From positions 1 through 32,088 of IMG/VR virus record IMGVR_UViG_3300030085_001123: a stretch of 32,088 nucleotides of DNA; one strand, written 5' to 3'. This document shows, one piece after another, positions 11,449-21,522 of the stretch. The notes beneath the pieces are model-generated. The model worked only from the letters and a program-made list of their open reading frames with translations, had not been told where the DNA came from and did not search any database. The translations under genes were made by a program, and so were the position numbers. This DNA comes from a virus. The stretch's first letter is position 1, and the number at the start of each line of letters is the position of its first letter.

Positions 11449-14400
11449 ATGTCTGAAATCAAAAGGGTTAAAATATCTCACGTTATTGAGGGTCAGATTC
11501 CTGAGTTCCTAAATCAGGAGTCCCCTCTTTTTGAGCAGTTTCTTTTCCAATATTATCAGTCACAGGAACATCAATCAGGTTCTCTTGACTTAGCGAATAA
11601 TATTGCAGAATATCGAAAGATCACTGCATTTAATAATGAAACCCTAGTGCCTGCAACGGTTCTCACCGCAGAAATTTTTGGTGCGGATAGAGTCATTAAT
11701 GTAAACTCTACTGTTGGATGGCCTGACAATTATGGTCTCTTAAAAATTGATGAAGAGATTATTACATACACTAGTAAAACCGCAACTACTTTTGAGGGTT
11801 GTGCAAGAGGTTTTAGTGGTATTGATAAGATCTCTAAAGAAGATGCTGCTGAATTTCTAAACTTTTCTGAAACCTCTGCTACAAGTCACTTAGCTGGAGC
11901 AGTTGTACAGAACCTTAGTAATCTTTTCTTACAACAATTTTTTACCAAGTTTAAATCAGAATTCTTACCTGGCTTTGAAAACAGAAGTTTTGTTAGTGGA
12001 ACATCTGTTGCGAATGTATTAACTAGGGCAAAAGACTTTTATACCTCTAAGGGTACTGACGCTTCATATCAGATTCTTTTCAAACTTCTTTATGGTAAAG
12101 ATATTGAAATTATCAAACCCATTGAGAAGACTTTAGTTGCGTCTTCTAACGTTTACTTTAAAACAAAACACGTTCTAGTTGAAAACCTATTTGGTGGTGA
12201 TCCTACACAGACAGTTGGTAATCCACTACTACAAAATCTTCCTGGCATTGGAACAGTTAGTGCTTCGATCTATAACGTAGAGTACAGACCAGTTGGACAG
12301 AAAGATTTCTATGAAATTTCTCTAGACTCTACTTCATTTGATGGTTCTTTTGAAGTTCCTGGTAAAACAAAAACCTTAGAAGGAATTCCAGAGAAATCTG
12401 AAACAATTATTGTTGATTCTACAGTTGGATTTGGTAGAACTGGTAAGTTGTTGATTAAACCTAGAGAAGGTGCTAACTTTTTACTTGCAGAATACAAAGA
12501 TAAAACTTTAAACCAGTTTTTAGGGGTCACAGGTATTAACACTGACCTCAATTTTGGTGCCGACATCTTTGAAGATAAACTAGCATTTGCATATGCTGGT
12601 TTTGGGCAGACTTCATTGCTCCAAATGAGACTTGTCAACGTAATTGACAACGTTGATACTTCCGAAACTACAAATATGGAAGTCGGAGACAGCATGAAGC
12701 TGTACTCTTTTGGATTTGATCTACAAGATGATCCAAAATTCAATAGTTGGATCTACAACGTACCATCAACTCATAATTTAATATCCTCTCAACAGGTAAA
12801 CGTAAATTCATACAGACTTAGACTATATGATTCTGTTGTTTTCTACATTGGTGAGGAATTAACACTATCTGATGACTTAGGAAGTTCGGTAAGTGTAACT
12901 GTTAAAAACATTGAATACGATAGTGCCAATGTTCAGAAAAAATTATCGAATAGAATCGTAGTTCAAACAAATGGAGTTGCTCCAACACTTCCGACTAAGA
13001 TTCAAAAGAAGATTAGTAAGTCTTCACACAACTCAAATTACTTTGTTGGTGCAAATGCTTTCCCAGTAGGTATTCAGAACTCTTATTTGGACAATAATGA
13101 AGAGTTCTTCTATGTTGCTTCATCTGGTCTTCCAAACTATCCTATTTTTGCTACTGATAACAAGATTTTTGTAAAAACTTCTACTGTAGAAGTTACTGAT
13201 GGCACTGGTACACCTATTCTTGGTGGAGGATACACTTATACCGTAAGATCTCTAGATCCCCTTAACCAAACAACACCATTTAAGCACAATCTTGTAACTG
13301 GTGATAAGATTTATTGGGATAATACAACCTATAGTGGTATTCAAACTGGAGTATACTTTGTAACTAGTGTCAATGAGACTGAATTCCTACTCTCATACAG
13401 TGGTTCGGACGTATTTTCTAAAAAATATGTAGCAATTAGGACTAATACTTCTGGACAAGACATTTACAAGTCTGGATGGGAAAATAAAACTCTCAAAAAC
13501 CAAAAATTACTCAGAAAATTCACTTATACTCCAAAACGTGAATATTTTGATGATCCCAACAAGAGAACTATCAAAAATCGCCCAGTTGGGTTGCTTGCAA
13601 ATGGTGTAGAACTGTTTCCTGCTACTGTTCTTGATGAACAAATCCACTTTGGTGATATTGCAGACGTAAAAATCACCAATGCTGGTACAGGGTATGATGT
13701 TCTTAATGGACCTCCTCTACAAGTCTTCGATCAAACTGGTACGGGGTGTGTTGTACACGCAAACGTTGAAGGTTCTTTTGAAGAAGTAAAACTTATCTCC
13801 CCAGGTATTGGATATCAGGAAAAACCAAAGATTACTGTTACTGGTGGTAATGGTTCTGGTGCTGTTCTAGAATCAAACTTTGTTAAAGGTAGAATTATTG
13901 CCAATTTCAAGGCAGATGGTACATCTGTTAATGTTTTCTCCGATACTATTGATTTTGAGAATAAGCATAACTTTGAATTGGGAGAAGGAGTTGTTTACGA
14001 CTCTAAGGGTAACCCAAATATCGGAAATATTGTAAGTGGTGCAACATATTTTGTTGGGCCAGTTTCCGATAAGATCATTAAACTCTATACTGACCCTAAA
14101 GATGCAATTTCTGGAATTAACACCGTAAATATTGGTGGTGTTAGTTATGGATTCCATAGCTTGTCTACGGTTGAGTCCAAAAATACAATTACAAAGATTT
14201 ACGTAAAAAATAAAGGATCGGGATACTCCAATAAGAAAATTTTATTCCCTGCAAGAAAAGATACTGAATCTATTCGATCTGGAGTAAGTACATCTGATAA
14301 TTTTATCTTTGCTAAGGACCATAATTTTAAAGATGGTGAAATTGTTCAATATGAAACGGATGGAACATCTATTACTGGTCTATCTACAACAACTCAGTAT

Positions 14401-17400
14401 TTCGTTAAGATCATTGATAGTGATAGATTTAGATTATGTGATGCTGGAGTAGGAACTAATAGAACATTCGATAATTATGAGAAAAATAGATTCAGTATTC
14501 TAAAGAGTGTTGGTACTGGAAAGCATTGCATTAAATATCCACCCATCGTAGTTTCTGTTGAGTCTATTTCTGCTATTGGTGCAACTACAGTTGTAAAACC
14601 AGAAATTTCATCGGATATTCTAGGATCTATTACTAGTGTCTACCTTGAAGAGGGTGGAATTGGTTACGGTTGTACTAACATTCTAGATTTCCACAGAAGA
14701 CCTGATGTTGGTGTATCTTCAACAAGATTCCAAGCATTATTACAACCAATTATTATTGGTGGATCTATTGTTGATGTCCAGATTCTTGCATCTGGTGATG
14801 GATTTAGAGTCGATTCCGATATTATCATCAATAGTCCAACAGGTGCTTTTGCTGACATCAAACCAATAGTCAGTAATGGTAAAATTACTGGAGTAAGTGT
14901 TCTTGATGGTGGTGTAGGTTATGCTGCTAGTGATACCACACTGTTCTTAAGAAATAGAGGTAGAGACGCTAAGTTTATTGCTAATGTCCGTGAGTGGAAA
15001 ATTAACCAAGTAGTTAAAAATGAAAATATTATTGATCCTGCTGATTCTCTTTTAATTAAACCTAGTACAAACCCAGAGTATCAGTTACAAACATACTCAA
15101 TGTATCCACCTAACCAATTGAGATATCAGTTGGGTGACAATATTGATTCTGGCAATTTAGAACTATCGGCAAATGCTACCCACTCACCGATTCTAGGTTT
15201 TGCTTATGATGGTAACCCCATATATGGTCCTTATGGGTTCTCAGAATCGACTGGAGGACCTGTTGTACGTCTTAAGAGTGGATATATCCTCGATACCACA
15301 AACAAGGTCGGTTTAAGACCTCCTGGCTTCCAGTTAGGATATTTTGTAAATGACTTTAAGTTTGATAATTCTGGTGATCTTGATGAATATGGCGGTAGGA
15401 ATTGTGTAACTCCACAATTCCCAGATGGAACATATGCATACTTCTATAGTATTGACGTTGACTCTAGTGGAGTTGCTGATCCTAAGTTCCCATACATTTT
15501 GGGTAGTAGTTTTAGAGATACTCCTATTGAAGAGAACTTCGTAACCTTCTTCAATCAAGACGTAGATATTGTTTCTAGAAACTTAACTAGAAACATTGGT
15601 CCTTATTATCTTTCTGCTGGAAATTCAAAATACGAACTGATCGATAGAGTTGAAGATTCTTACAAACAAGAATTTAGTGTAACTAAAGTTAAAACAGCAG
15701 GAATTACTTCTGTTAGTGTTTTTGCCAGGGGTTCTGGATATAAAGTTGATGATAATCTAAACTTAGATAATACGGGAACTGATGGAACTGGAGCAAATAT
15801 TGTTGTTGGATCCGTTCTTGGAGCAGAAGTAAACACAATCAAGATTGGTGTTAGCACTCTCACTGATGTTGACTTGAGATTAGTTAATAATAAAATTATT
15901 GGTGTAACAACAGTTCCCCATGAGTTCTCTGATGGTGAAACAATTATTCTTTCTGGTATTTCTACTTCCGAATTTACTCAGTTTAACGGAGAGCAGAAAA
16001 TCAAGGTAAAGACAAGAACAACAGGTCTAAATGTTGAACTTGCTGATGTTGGTGCTACTGGTATTACCACATATATTTCAGTTACAGATACTAGAGACTT
16101 TGTAGCTGGTGACGTAATTGGTATTGGTACTGAGACTCTTACTATTTTGAATGTAGATAGTGAGTTTGGTAGATTTAGAGTCAACAGAGAATACTATGTT
16201 GGTATTGGTATCACACATGCTGTTGGAACTAATAATGTATTCTTAAAACCAAATAAATTTGAATTGGTTGAAGATAAGGACATTAAATTGTCCTATTTGA
16301 CATATACCAATCAAATGTTCTTCTTTGATCCTAGCTTTACTGTAGGTATGGGATCTACTGGAACACATTATGATATCTCTCTGACTGGTTTAGGTCTTTC
16401 TGCGGCTAATGAAACGATTGAAAATAGATTCGTACCACAAAGACAGTTATACATTCCTAACCATAAGTTCTACACTGGTCAAAGTCTTGTATATCACATG
16501 GGTGTTGGTGGAACATCACTAACATATGCTAAGACTGCTGTTGGATCAACTTCTGGAGTTGGTACAGAAAGACTTGAGAGTGGGGAAACCTACTATGCAG
16601 TAAACTTTGGTAATGATTACCTTGGTATATCTACAGTTGGATTCCCAACTGCTGCTGATGCTGTTTGGTGGTATAATGTTGCAAGTAATATTGGTGCAGC
16701 TCACTCAATAGCAACTAATTTCCCGAAAGTAACTGCTGTTGCTGAGAAATACTTTGGTCAAGTTACTACTAAGACAAATCATAATCTTTCAACCAAAGAT
16801 GAGATTAAATTAACTGCTATTCCAACTCAGACAGAGACAGTGGAGTTGAGATTTGATCCAGTTATTGCTAAAGTTACTACTAAGAAAGTTGCTTTTGATC
16901 AAACTTCATTTACTGCTGATCTAACTGGTTTTAAAATTAATGATACTAGTTACAATACAGGTGATAAGGTTGTTTTCTATGTTGATAATACAAACATTAC
17001 TGGATTAGTTCATAATGAAACTTATTTTGTATTGAGAGAATCTCCAGAGTACATCAAACTCTGTAAACACAAAGCAGATGTTGATAGTGGTACTATCGTC
17101 AACATTACCAATGTACCTACAGGTAATTATTACTTAGCAAGAGTAAATCCACCATTTGATTTTGTTAGAGGTGATAGAGTTACATTTGATGTTTCTGATG
17201 TAAGTCTCAGAAACATGGAACTTAGGTTCTTTGAAGATATTGATTTTGTAAAAGATATTGAGACCTCTGGAAATGTTAATCAGGGATTTAATATCAAGAG
17301 AAATGGAGCTACTGGTAATACTGGTGCTACAGTTGAAATTACTACTTCAACCGATTTCCCAAGAAAGTGCTATTATCAGGTAATTCCTGTTGTACCTTCT

Positions 17401-20400
17401 GATGAAAGAAAACTGAATATTTCTTCAGATAAGGAAGTAAAAGGAAGAAATAATATAACTCTGAATAAGATTGTTCTCGATAATGAGCATACTATCGTAA
17501 AAGTTGATGATACCACTTTTAATTTCAATTTGAAGAGTAAACCATCTGAACCTCAGATGTTTGTATCGTTGGCTGGTGTTTCTACAATCACTTATGAGAC
17601 TAGTTCTCGTAGTGCAGTTGGTCCTATTGCTAAACTTAAAGTCAACTTCCCAGGAAAAGGATATAGGAGACTTCCTAGAGTAGTTGATTTCGATACTGCG
17701 GCTGGTGTAGATGGTGTTGCCAAAATCTTCTCCGAAGAAGTTGGTGAGATTGATACTCTGGAGAGAGTGAAAGATGGATTCGATTATCCTACCGATCCCA
17801 CACTATTACCATTCCTAAATGTTCCTGCAATTGTAGATGTAAACGGAATTGCAAGAATTGATGAAGTCAGAGTTACTGACGGAGGTAAGAATTACACACA
17901 ACCACCAAATCTGGCGATTCGTGGAAATGATACTGCTAAACTTGCTGCTCATGTAAGTGGTGGATCTGTATCTAGAGTTGATGTTGTTGCAAATGCATTT
18001 GAATTCTACGAACCATTGAGCATTATTACTACAAATAATTCCAATGGTTATGACATTGACCAAATTACACATAGTGGTACAGATGTAACTGTTGAATTGT
18101 TACTTGATCCTCAGTTCAATATTCCCATTAGAACTGGATATGGATCTACCGATATTGAATTACCTTTTGCTATTGGCGACAGAGTGTTTATTGAAGGGTG
18201 TAGATTAAAACCAGATTCTTTTGCCGCAGGTGAACAGAACTTTAACTCCGATCTTTACGACTATAATTTCTTTACTGTAACTGGTGTAAACACTGCAAAC
18301 TTTACAGTTACTTACAGTATGGCTAATGCTCCTGGCATTACTACTGCTCCTTTGGGTTCATATGATGATGATTTTACCTTAGGATACATTGTCAACTACA
18401 ATGACATGGCTAAGTTTAGCATGAAGTTGATTGATGATGCTAAGTATCTTTCTGGTGAGAAAGTAACTTCAAATAAATTTGAAGGATATGTTGCAGAAAA
18501 TGGTTGGAATGGTGAGATTAGTCAACTTAGACTCAGAGATACTATTGGTACATTGAGAGAAGGTGATACTTTGGTTGGCGAAGTATCTGAACTGAAGGGT
18601 AACGTCAGATATGTAAGTAGGTTTAGTGTTAAAACTAGATTGGGAGTAACTAGAGATAAAATTGAAAAGAATGATCTAGAAACTGGTATTCTTAATGATT
18701 TCAGTCAAAGAATATCTGACAACTTCTACTACCAGAAGTTCTCTTATTCAGTTAAGAGTAATCTTGATTATAATACTTGGAAAGAATCCGTAAGATCTAT
18801 CTTACACCCATCTGGATTCAGAGAGTTCTCCGACTTCCAGCTAGAGAGTGATCCTAAGAAAGATGCTGAGACTTTTGATTTAGTAAGTGTTGGTGTTGCC
18901 AAGTCTACCAACATGGCAGTTAAACCAGTCGATACAAAGGTCGATCTTATTGTCAATGTTGACAATGAAATCTACATGGGAACCAGAGAAAACTTTGCTA
19001 TGGTTACTGAAGATGATGCATTGACTGATGGAACCGTTCAGAGAATATTCTTCCCAGAAGGTAGACCTATTAAGAGTTACATTCTTAATAAGACAAACAA
19101 AGTTCTGAATATTGATGATATTTCTACAGGATTCAATGGTGCTCATGATAGAACTGGTACTCTTGTAGGTTCGACTCAATTTAAGTTGAAGTCTAAAGGA
19201 AGTCCTATCTTTAGAGTGTCCTTTGCTTCTTCTAATCCAAATGTAGTTGATCTAACTAATAATATTATTAATCTACCTAATCATAACTTCCAAACTGGTC
19301 AAGAGTTGATCTATGACAAACAAGGAGGAGATGGTATTGGTATTGGTACTACAGATCAAATTGTTGGTACAAAAGATATCATTATGACCGCAGTCACCTC
19401 TGGTGTTGGTGGCAGTGCAATGTTTGAGAATGGATATAACGTTGAAATTCCTGAGGGTGGAGTTACTGGTACTTCATTGACATCTGGATTCCCAATCGTC
19501 ACCTTTAAGGTGTTTGGTTTTGGAATGGCTGAGGGTGGTATCCCAGGCATCTCCACTAGGGGTACTGGTGCTAGATTCCAAGTTAAATTTACATATGATG
19601 GTCAAGGATCTACCCTTTCTACTAATGTAGTTTTAACCAAGGGTGGTAATGGATACTTTGTTGGAGATACTGTAAGTATTGGTGGTACTTGGTTGGGAGG
19701 TGCGTCTCCTGCTAATGACTTATCATTCCCTGTTACTAGGGTTACTGGTACACGCACAGGTATTCAGTCAACGTATACTAATGTTCCATCAACAAATAAT
19801 AATGCTGGAACTGGTGCTATTTTCAATATCACTAGAGATTCCAACTTAGATGTTGTTGACGTTGAAGTTGTTCAGGGTGGAAGTGGTTATGCACATACTG
19901 ATGTTATTTCCATTGCAGGTACATATATTGGAGGAGCTACACCTACTGATGATATTTTCCTAACACCAATTCAATTGGGTGGCACAACAATGCCAGATTT
20001 GGTTTATGTAAATAAGGTAGATGACTTTAACTTTAAACTTTGTGGTATTCCTACAGGACTTCCACTTAACTTTACGGGATTTGGAACAGGCAATCACGTT
20101 CTAAGATATTCCAATCCCAATTTGAATGCTCTGATTATGATTGATAATATCATTCAGACACCAATTAAAAATAAAAAACTGAGTATTGGTATTGGATCTA
20201 ACTTGGGTCCAAGTGACCAGAGTATTTCTATTACCTCTGGTATTGGTTCAATTGCTAAGAATGACATCATCAAGATTGATGATGAGATGGTGAAGGTCAA
20301 ATCTATTGGTGACACTACATTTGTCCAATCTAGATTTGCAATCGCAGAAACTACAGTTGATAATAATTTCTATTATGACGTGAAGAGAATGAATTCCGAT

Positions 20401-20454
20401 GTAACTACGGTTGACGATACATTCCCAACTCACGATGACAACCCTCCATATTAA
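11449..20454 (+). CDS. 7: Enlarged baseplate wedge protein, gp7-like (3001 aa)
   Basis: 3001 residues, compared with about 1030 in T4 gp7. The N-terminus (PEFLNQESPLFEQFLFQYYQ, residues about 16-35) and the segment AKDFYTSKGTDASYQILFKL at about 194-213 resemble T4 gp7's central region. A second T4-like block, SVKSNLDYNTWKESVRSILH, lies near residues 2434-2453 and is followed by PSGF. Between them lie about 2,200 residues of repeats. HxFxTGxxVxY...YFV modules occur near residues 612, 839, 957, 1671, 1828 and 2611. At least eleven GGxGY-type turns and a YHYH-like domain (about 1240-1360) are also present. Predicted wedge initiator linking tail tube and outer baseplate. Starts directly after gp6 with no gap. 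Confidence 0.8.
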   Translation: MSEIKRVKISHVIEGQIPEFLNQESPLFEQFLFQYYQSQEHQSGSLDLANNIAEYRKITAFNNETLVPATVLTAEIFGADRVINVNSTVGWPDNYGLLKIDEEIITYTSKTATTFEGCARGFSGIDKISKEDAAEFLNFSETSATSHLAGAVVQNLSNLFLQQFFTKFKSEFLPGFENRSFVSGTSVANVLTRAKDFYTSKGTDASYQILFKLLYGKDIEIIKPIEKTLVASSNVYFKTKHVLVENLFGGDPTQTVGNPLLQNLPGIGTVSASIYNVEYRPVGQKDFYEISLDSTSFDGSFEVPGKTKTLEGIPEKSETIIVDSTVGFGRTGKLLIKPREGANFLLAEYKDKTLNQFLGVTGINTDLNFGADIFEDKLAFAYAGFGQTSLLQMRLVNVIDNVDTSETTNMEVGDSMKLYSFGFDLQDDPKFNSWIYNVPSTHNLISSQQVNVNSYRLRLYDSVVFYIGEELTLSDDLGSSVSVTVKNIEYDSANVQKKLSNRIVVQTNGVAPTLPTKIQKKISKSSHNSNYFVGANAFPVGIQNSYLDNNEEFFYVASSGLPNYPIFATDNKIFVKTSTVEVTDGTGTPILGGGYTYTVRSLDPLNQTTPFKHNLVTGDKIYWDNTTYSGIQTGVYFVTSVNETEFLLSYSGSDVFSKKYVAIRTNTSGQDIYKSGWENKTLKNQKLLRKFTYTPKREYFDDPNKRTIKNRPVGLLANGVELFPATVLDEQIHFGDIADVKITNAGTGYDVLNGPPLQVFDQTGTGCVVHANVEGSFEEVKLISPGIGYQEKPKITVTGGNGSGAVLESNFVKGRIIANFKADGTSVNVFSDTIDFENKHNFELGEGVVYDSKGNPNIGNIVSGATYFVGPVSDKIIKLYTDPKDAISGINTVNIGGVSYGFHSLSTVESKNTITKIYVKNKGSGYSNKKILFPARKDTESIRSGVSTSDNFIFAKDHNFKDGEIVQYETDGTSITGLSTTTQYFVKIIDSDRFRLCDAGVGTNRTFDNYEKNRFSILKSVGTGKHCIKYPPIVVSVESISAIGATTVVKPEISSDILGSITSVYLEEGGIGYGCTNILDFHRRPDVGVSSTRFQALLQPIIIGGSIVDVQILASGDGFRVDSDIIINSPTGAFADIKPIVSNGKITGVSVLDGGVGYAASDTTLFLRNRGRDAKFIANVREWKINQVVKNENIIDPADSLLIKPSTNPEYQLQTYSMYPPNQLRYQLGDNIDSGNLELSANATHSPILGFAYDGNPIYGPYGFSESTGGPVVRLKSGYILDTTNKVGLRPPGFQLGYFVNDFKFDNSGDLDEYGGRNCVTPQFPDGTYAYFYSIDVDSSGVADPKFPYILGSSFRDTPIEENFVTFFNQDVDIVSRNLTRNIGPYYLSAGNSKYELIDRVEDSYKQEFSVTKVKTAGITSVSVFARGSGYKVDDNLNLDNTGTDGTGANIVVGSVLGAEVNTIKIGVSTLTDVDLRLVNNKIIGVTTVPHEFSDGETIILSGISTSEFTQFNGEQKIKVKTRTTGLNVELADVGATGITTYISVTDTRDFVAGDVIGIGTETLTILNVDSEFGRFRVNREYYVGIGITHAVGTNNVFLKPNKFELVEDKDIKLSYLTYTNQMFFFDPSFTVGMGSTGTHYDISLTGLGLSAANETIENRFVPQRQLYIPNHKFYTGQSLVYHMGVGGTSLTYAKTAVGSTSGVGTERLESGETYYAVNFGNDYLGISTVGFPTAADAVWWYNVASNIGAAHSIATNFPKVTAVAEKYFGQVTTKTNHNLSTKDEIKLTAIPTQTETVELRFDPVIAKVTTKKVAFDQTSFTADLTGFKINDTSYNTGDKVVFYVDNTNITGLVHNETYFVLRESPEYIKLCKHKADVDSGTIVNITNVPTGNYYLARVNPPFDFVRGDRVTFDVSDVSLRNMELRFFEDIDFVKDIETSGNVNQGFNIKRNGATGNTGATVEITTSTDFPRKCYYQVIPVVPSDERKLNISSDKEVKGRNNITLNKIVLDNEHTIVKVDDTTFNFNLKSKPSEPQMFVSLAGVSTITYETSSRSAVGPIAKLKVNFPGKGYRRLPRVVDFDTAAGVDGVAKIFSEEVGEIDTLERVKDGFDYPTDPTLLPFLNVPAIVDVNGIARIDEVRVTDGGKNYTQPPNLAIRGNDTAKLAAHVSGGSVSRVDVVANAFEFYEPLSIITTNNSNGYDIDQITHSGTDVTVELLLDPQFNIPIRTGYGSTDIELPFAIGDRVFIEGCRLKPDSFAAGEQNFNSDLYDYNFFTVTGVNTANFTVTYSMANAPGITTAPLGSYDDDFTLGYIVNYNDMAKFSMKLIDDAKYLSGEKVTSNKFEGYVAENGWNGEISQLRLRDTIGTLREGDTLVGEVSELKGNVRYVSRFSVKTRLGVTRDKIEKNDLETGILNDFSQRISDNFYYQKFSYSVKSNLDYNTWKESVRSILHPSGFREFSDFQLESDPKKDAETFDLVSVGVAKSTNMAVKPVDTKVDLIVNVDNEIYMGTRENFAMVTEDDALTDGTVQRIFFPEGRPIKSYILNKTNKVLNIDDISTGFNGAHDRTGTLVGSTQFKLKSKGSPIFRVSFASSNPNVVDLTNNIINLPNHNFQTGQELIYDKQGGDGIGIGTTDQIVGTKDIIMTAVTSGVGGSAMFENGYNVEIPEGGVTGTSLTSGFPIVTFKVFGFGMAEGGIPGISTRGTGARFQVKFTYDGQGSTLSTNVVLTKGGNGYFVGDTVSIGGTWLGGASPANDLSFPVTRVTGTRTGIQSTYTNVPSTNNNAGTGAIFNITRDSNLDVVDVEVVQGGSGYAHTDVISIAGTYIGGATPTDDIFLTPIQLGGTTMPDLVYVNKVDDFNFKLCGIPTGLPLNFTGFGTGNHVLRYSNPNLNALIMIDNIIQTPIKNKKLSIGIGSNLGPSDQSISITSGIGSIAKNDIIKIDDEMVKVKSIGDTTFVQSRFAIAETTVDNNFYYDVKRMNSDVTTVDDTFPTHDDNPPY
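15172..15510 (+). other. YHYH-like domain within gp7
   Basis: Residues about 1240-1360 read SPILGFAYDGNPIYGPYGF, later LRPPGFQLGYF, DLDEYGGRNCVTPQFPDGTY and YFYSIDVD with YILG. This closely follows the YHYH protein family (Pfam PF14240) pattern of SP-x-GYAxDGxPIYGPY then LDE-x-NGR-x-CVTPE-x-P-GTYAY. The His-rich motif that named the family is replaced by FYS here. From memory of the family; no search was run. Confidence 0.65.
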
Positions 20455-20456
20455 AC

Positions 20457-20464
20457 TATAAATA
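20457..20464 (+). promoter_or_regulatory. T4-type late promoter (TATAAATA)
   Basis: A perfect T4 late consensus octamer in the 32-base gap after the gp7 stop, 22 bases before the ATG at 20487. Confidence 0.75.
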
Positions 20465-20486
20465 ACAGAAAACCACCTTTCATGTA

Positions 20487-21509
20487 ATGGCTAGACAAGG
20501 GATTAATACTGGTACTGCTCCGAATGACGGCACGGGTGATACCCTGCTAGCAGGAACTTTGAAAATTAATGCCAACTTTGAAGATATTTACAATATCTTT
20601 GGAGATGGTAATAATTTGGTTAGTTTTGTATCTTTTGCTTCAACTGCTGGGTACTCTACTAATGCGGGTATTGCTAGTACCTCAACTTATGCTGAAGAAG
20701 CTTCTAAAGTTTCCGATGATATCAATATCAATACTACTGGAGTTGTTACTTCCAGTTATGCTGATATTGGAAAAATTACTATTCAACAACCAGGGGCCAT
20801 TACTGATGGTCCTCTTGAGATTGGATATGCAACTACTATGATGAGGATTAGGTCCGATGGTATGGTGGGCATCGGAACCTCTCTTCCTACATCTCAGTTG
20901 CAAGTTGCAAGTTTCTCTAATGAAAAACCTACACTTTGGGCAATTACCAAGGGGAATGCACATGGATTGAGAGTATCTTCTCAAGAAGATATTGTAGATA
21001 GTGAAACTTTTGTTGTTACTTCTGGTGCTTATGTTGGACTTGGTTCAACTGCTCCGTCATCAAGATTGGATGTAAGAGGTGATGTTCAAGTTAGTGGCAT
21101 TAGTACTTTCAATGATACCACTCATCTAGCTGCTGATATTACAGAACAAGTTCAAGGTAATTGGAATACTCCATTGACTGCAATTGGAGGAACTCTTACC
21201 GTTGATGTGAATCAAGGATCTGTAGTTTTAGGTGGACTTACTACTTCAGTAACTACCTGGGCTTTCACTAATGTAACACAGTTAAATAGTAAGGCCACTA
21301 CAGTTACGATCATCAATGATGCAGGAACATCATCCACTTATGGGGATGATGCAACGGTGAATGGAGTATCAATCGCAGGCGGTATTAAATGGGTTGGTGG
21401 TAATCCACCTCCATCTACGGCATTAGAAGATATTCTTACTTTTAGTATTATCCGAGATGGTACTGGTCAAACGAGAATCTACTGTAGCAGTACACTAAAC
21501 ATTAGTTGA
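20487..21509 (+). CDS. Structural protein with gp10-like N-terminus (340 aa)
   Basis: 340 residues. The N-terminus, INTGTAPNDGTGDTLLAGTL followed by KINANFEDIYNIFGDG, matches the INxGxxxDDGTGDYLRxGxxKINxNFDELYxxLGDG segment I recall at the start of T4 gp10 (baseplate pin protein) and gp9-related proteins. The rest is typical cyanophage fibre or baseplate sequence: VGIGTSLPTSQLQVASF and GLGSTAPSSRLDVRGDVQV are two copies of a GxGTxxPxSxLxV turn. It is probably an adaptor of the baseplate rim or a short fibre. It has a late promoter upstream and is followed after 13 bases by the giant gene, with which it is likely co-transcribed. Confidence 0.75.
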   Translation: MARQGINTGTAPNDGTGDTLLAGTLKINANFEDIYNIFGDGNNLVSFVSFASTAGYSTNAGIASTSTYAEEASKVSDDININTTGVVTSSYADIGKITIQQPGAITDGPLEIGYATTMMRIRSDGMVGIGTSLPTSQLQVASFSNEKPTLWAITKGNAHGLRVSSQEDIVDSETFVVTSGAYVGLGSTAPSSRLDVRGDVQVSGISTFNDTTHLAADITEQVQGNWNTPLTAIGGTLTVDVNQGSVVLGGLTTSVTTWAFTNVTQLNSKATTVTIINDAGTSSTYGDDATVNGVSIAGGIKWVGGNPPPSTALEDILTFSIIRDGTGQTRIYCSSTLNIS

Positions 21510-21522
21510 TAAGAGGAGATAA

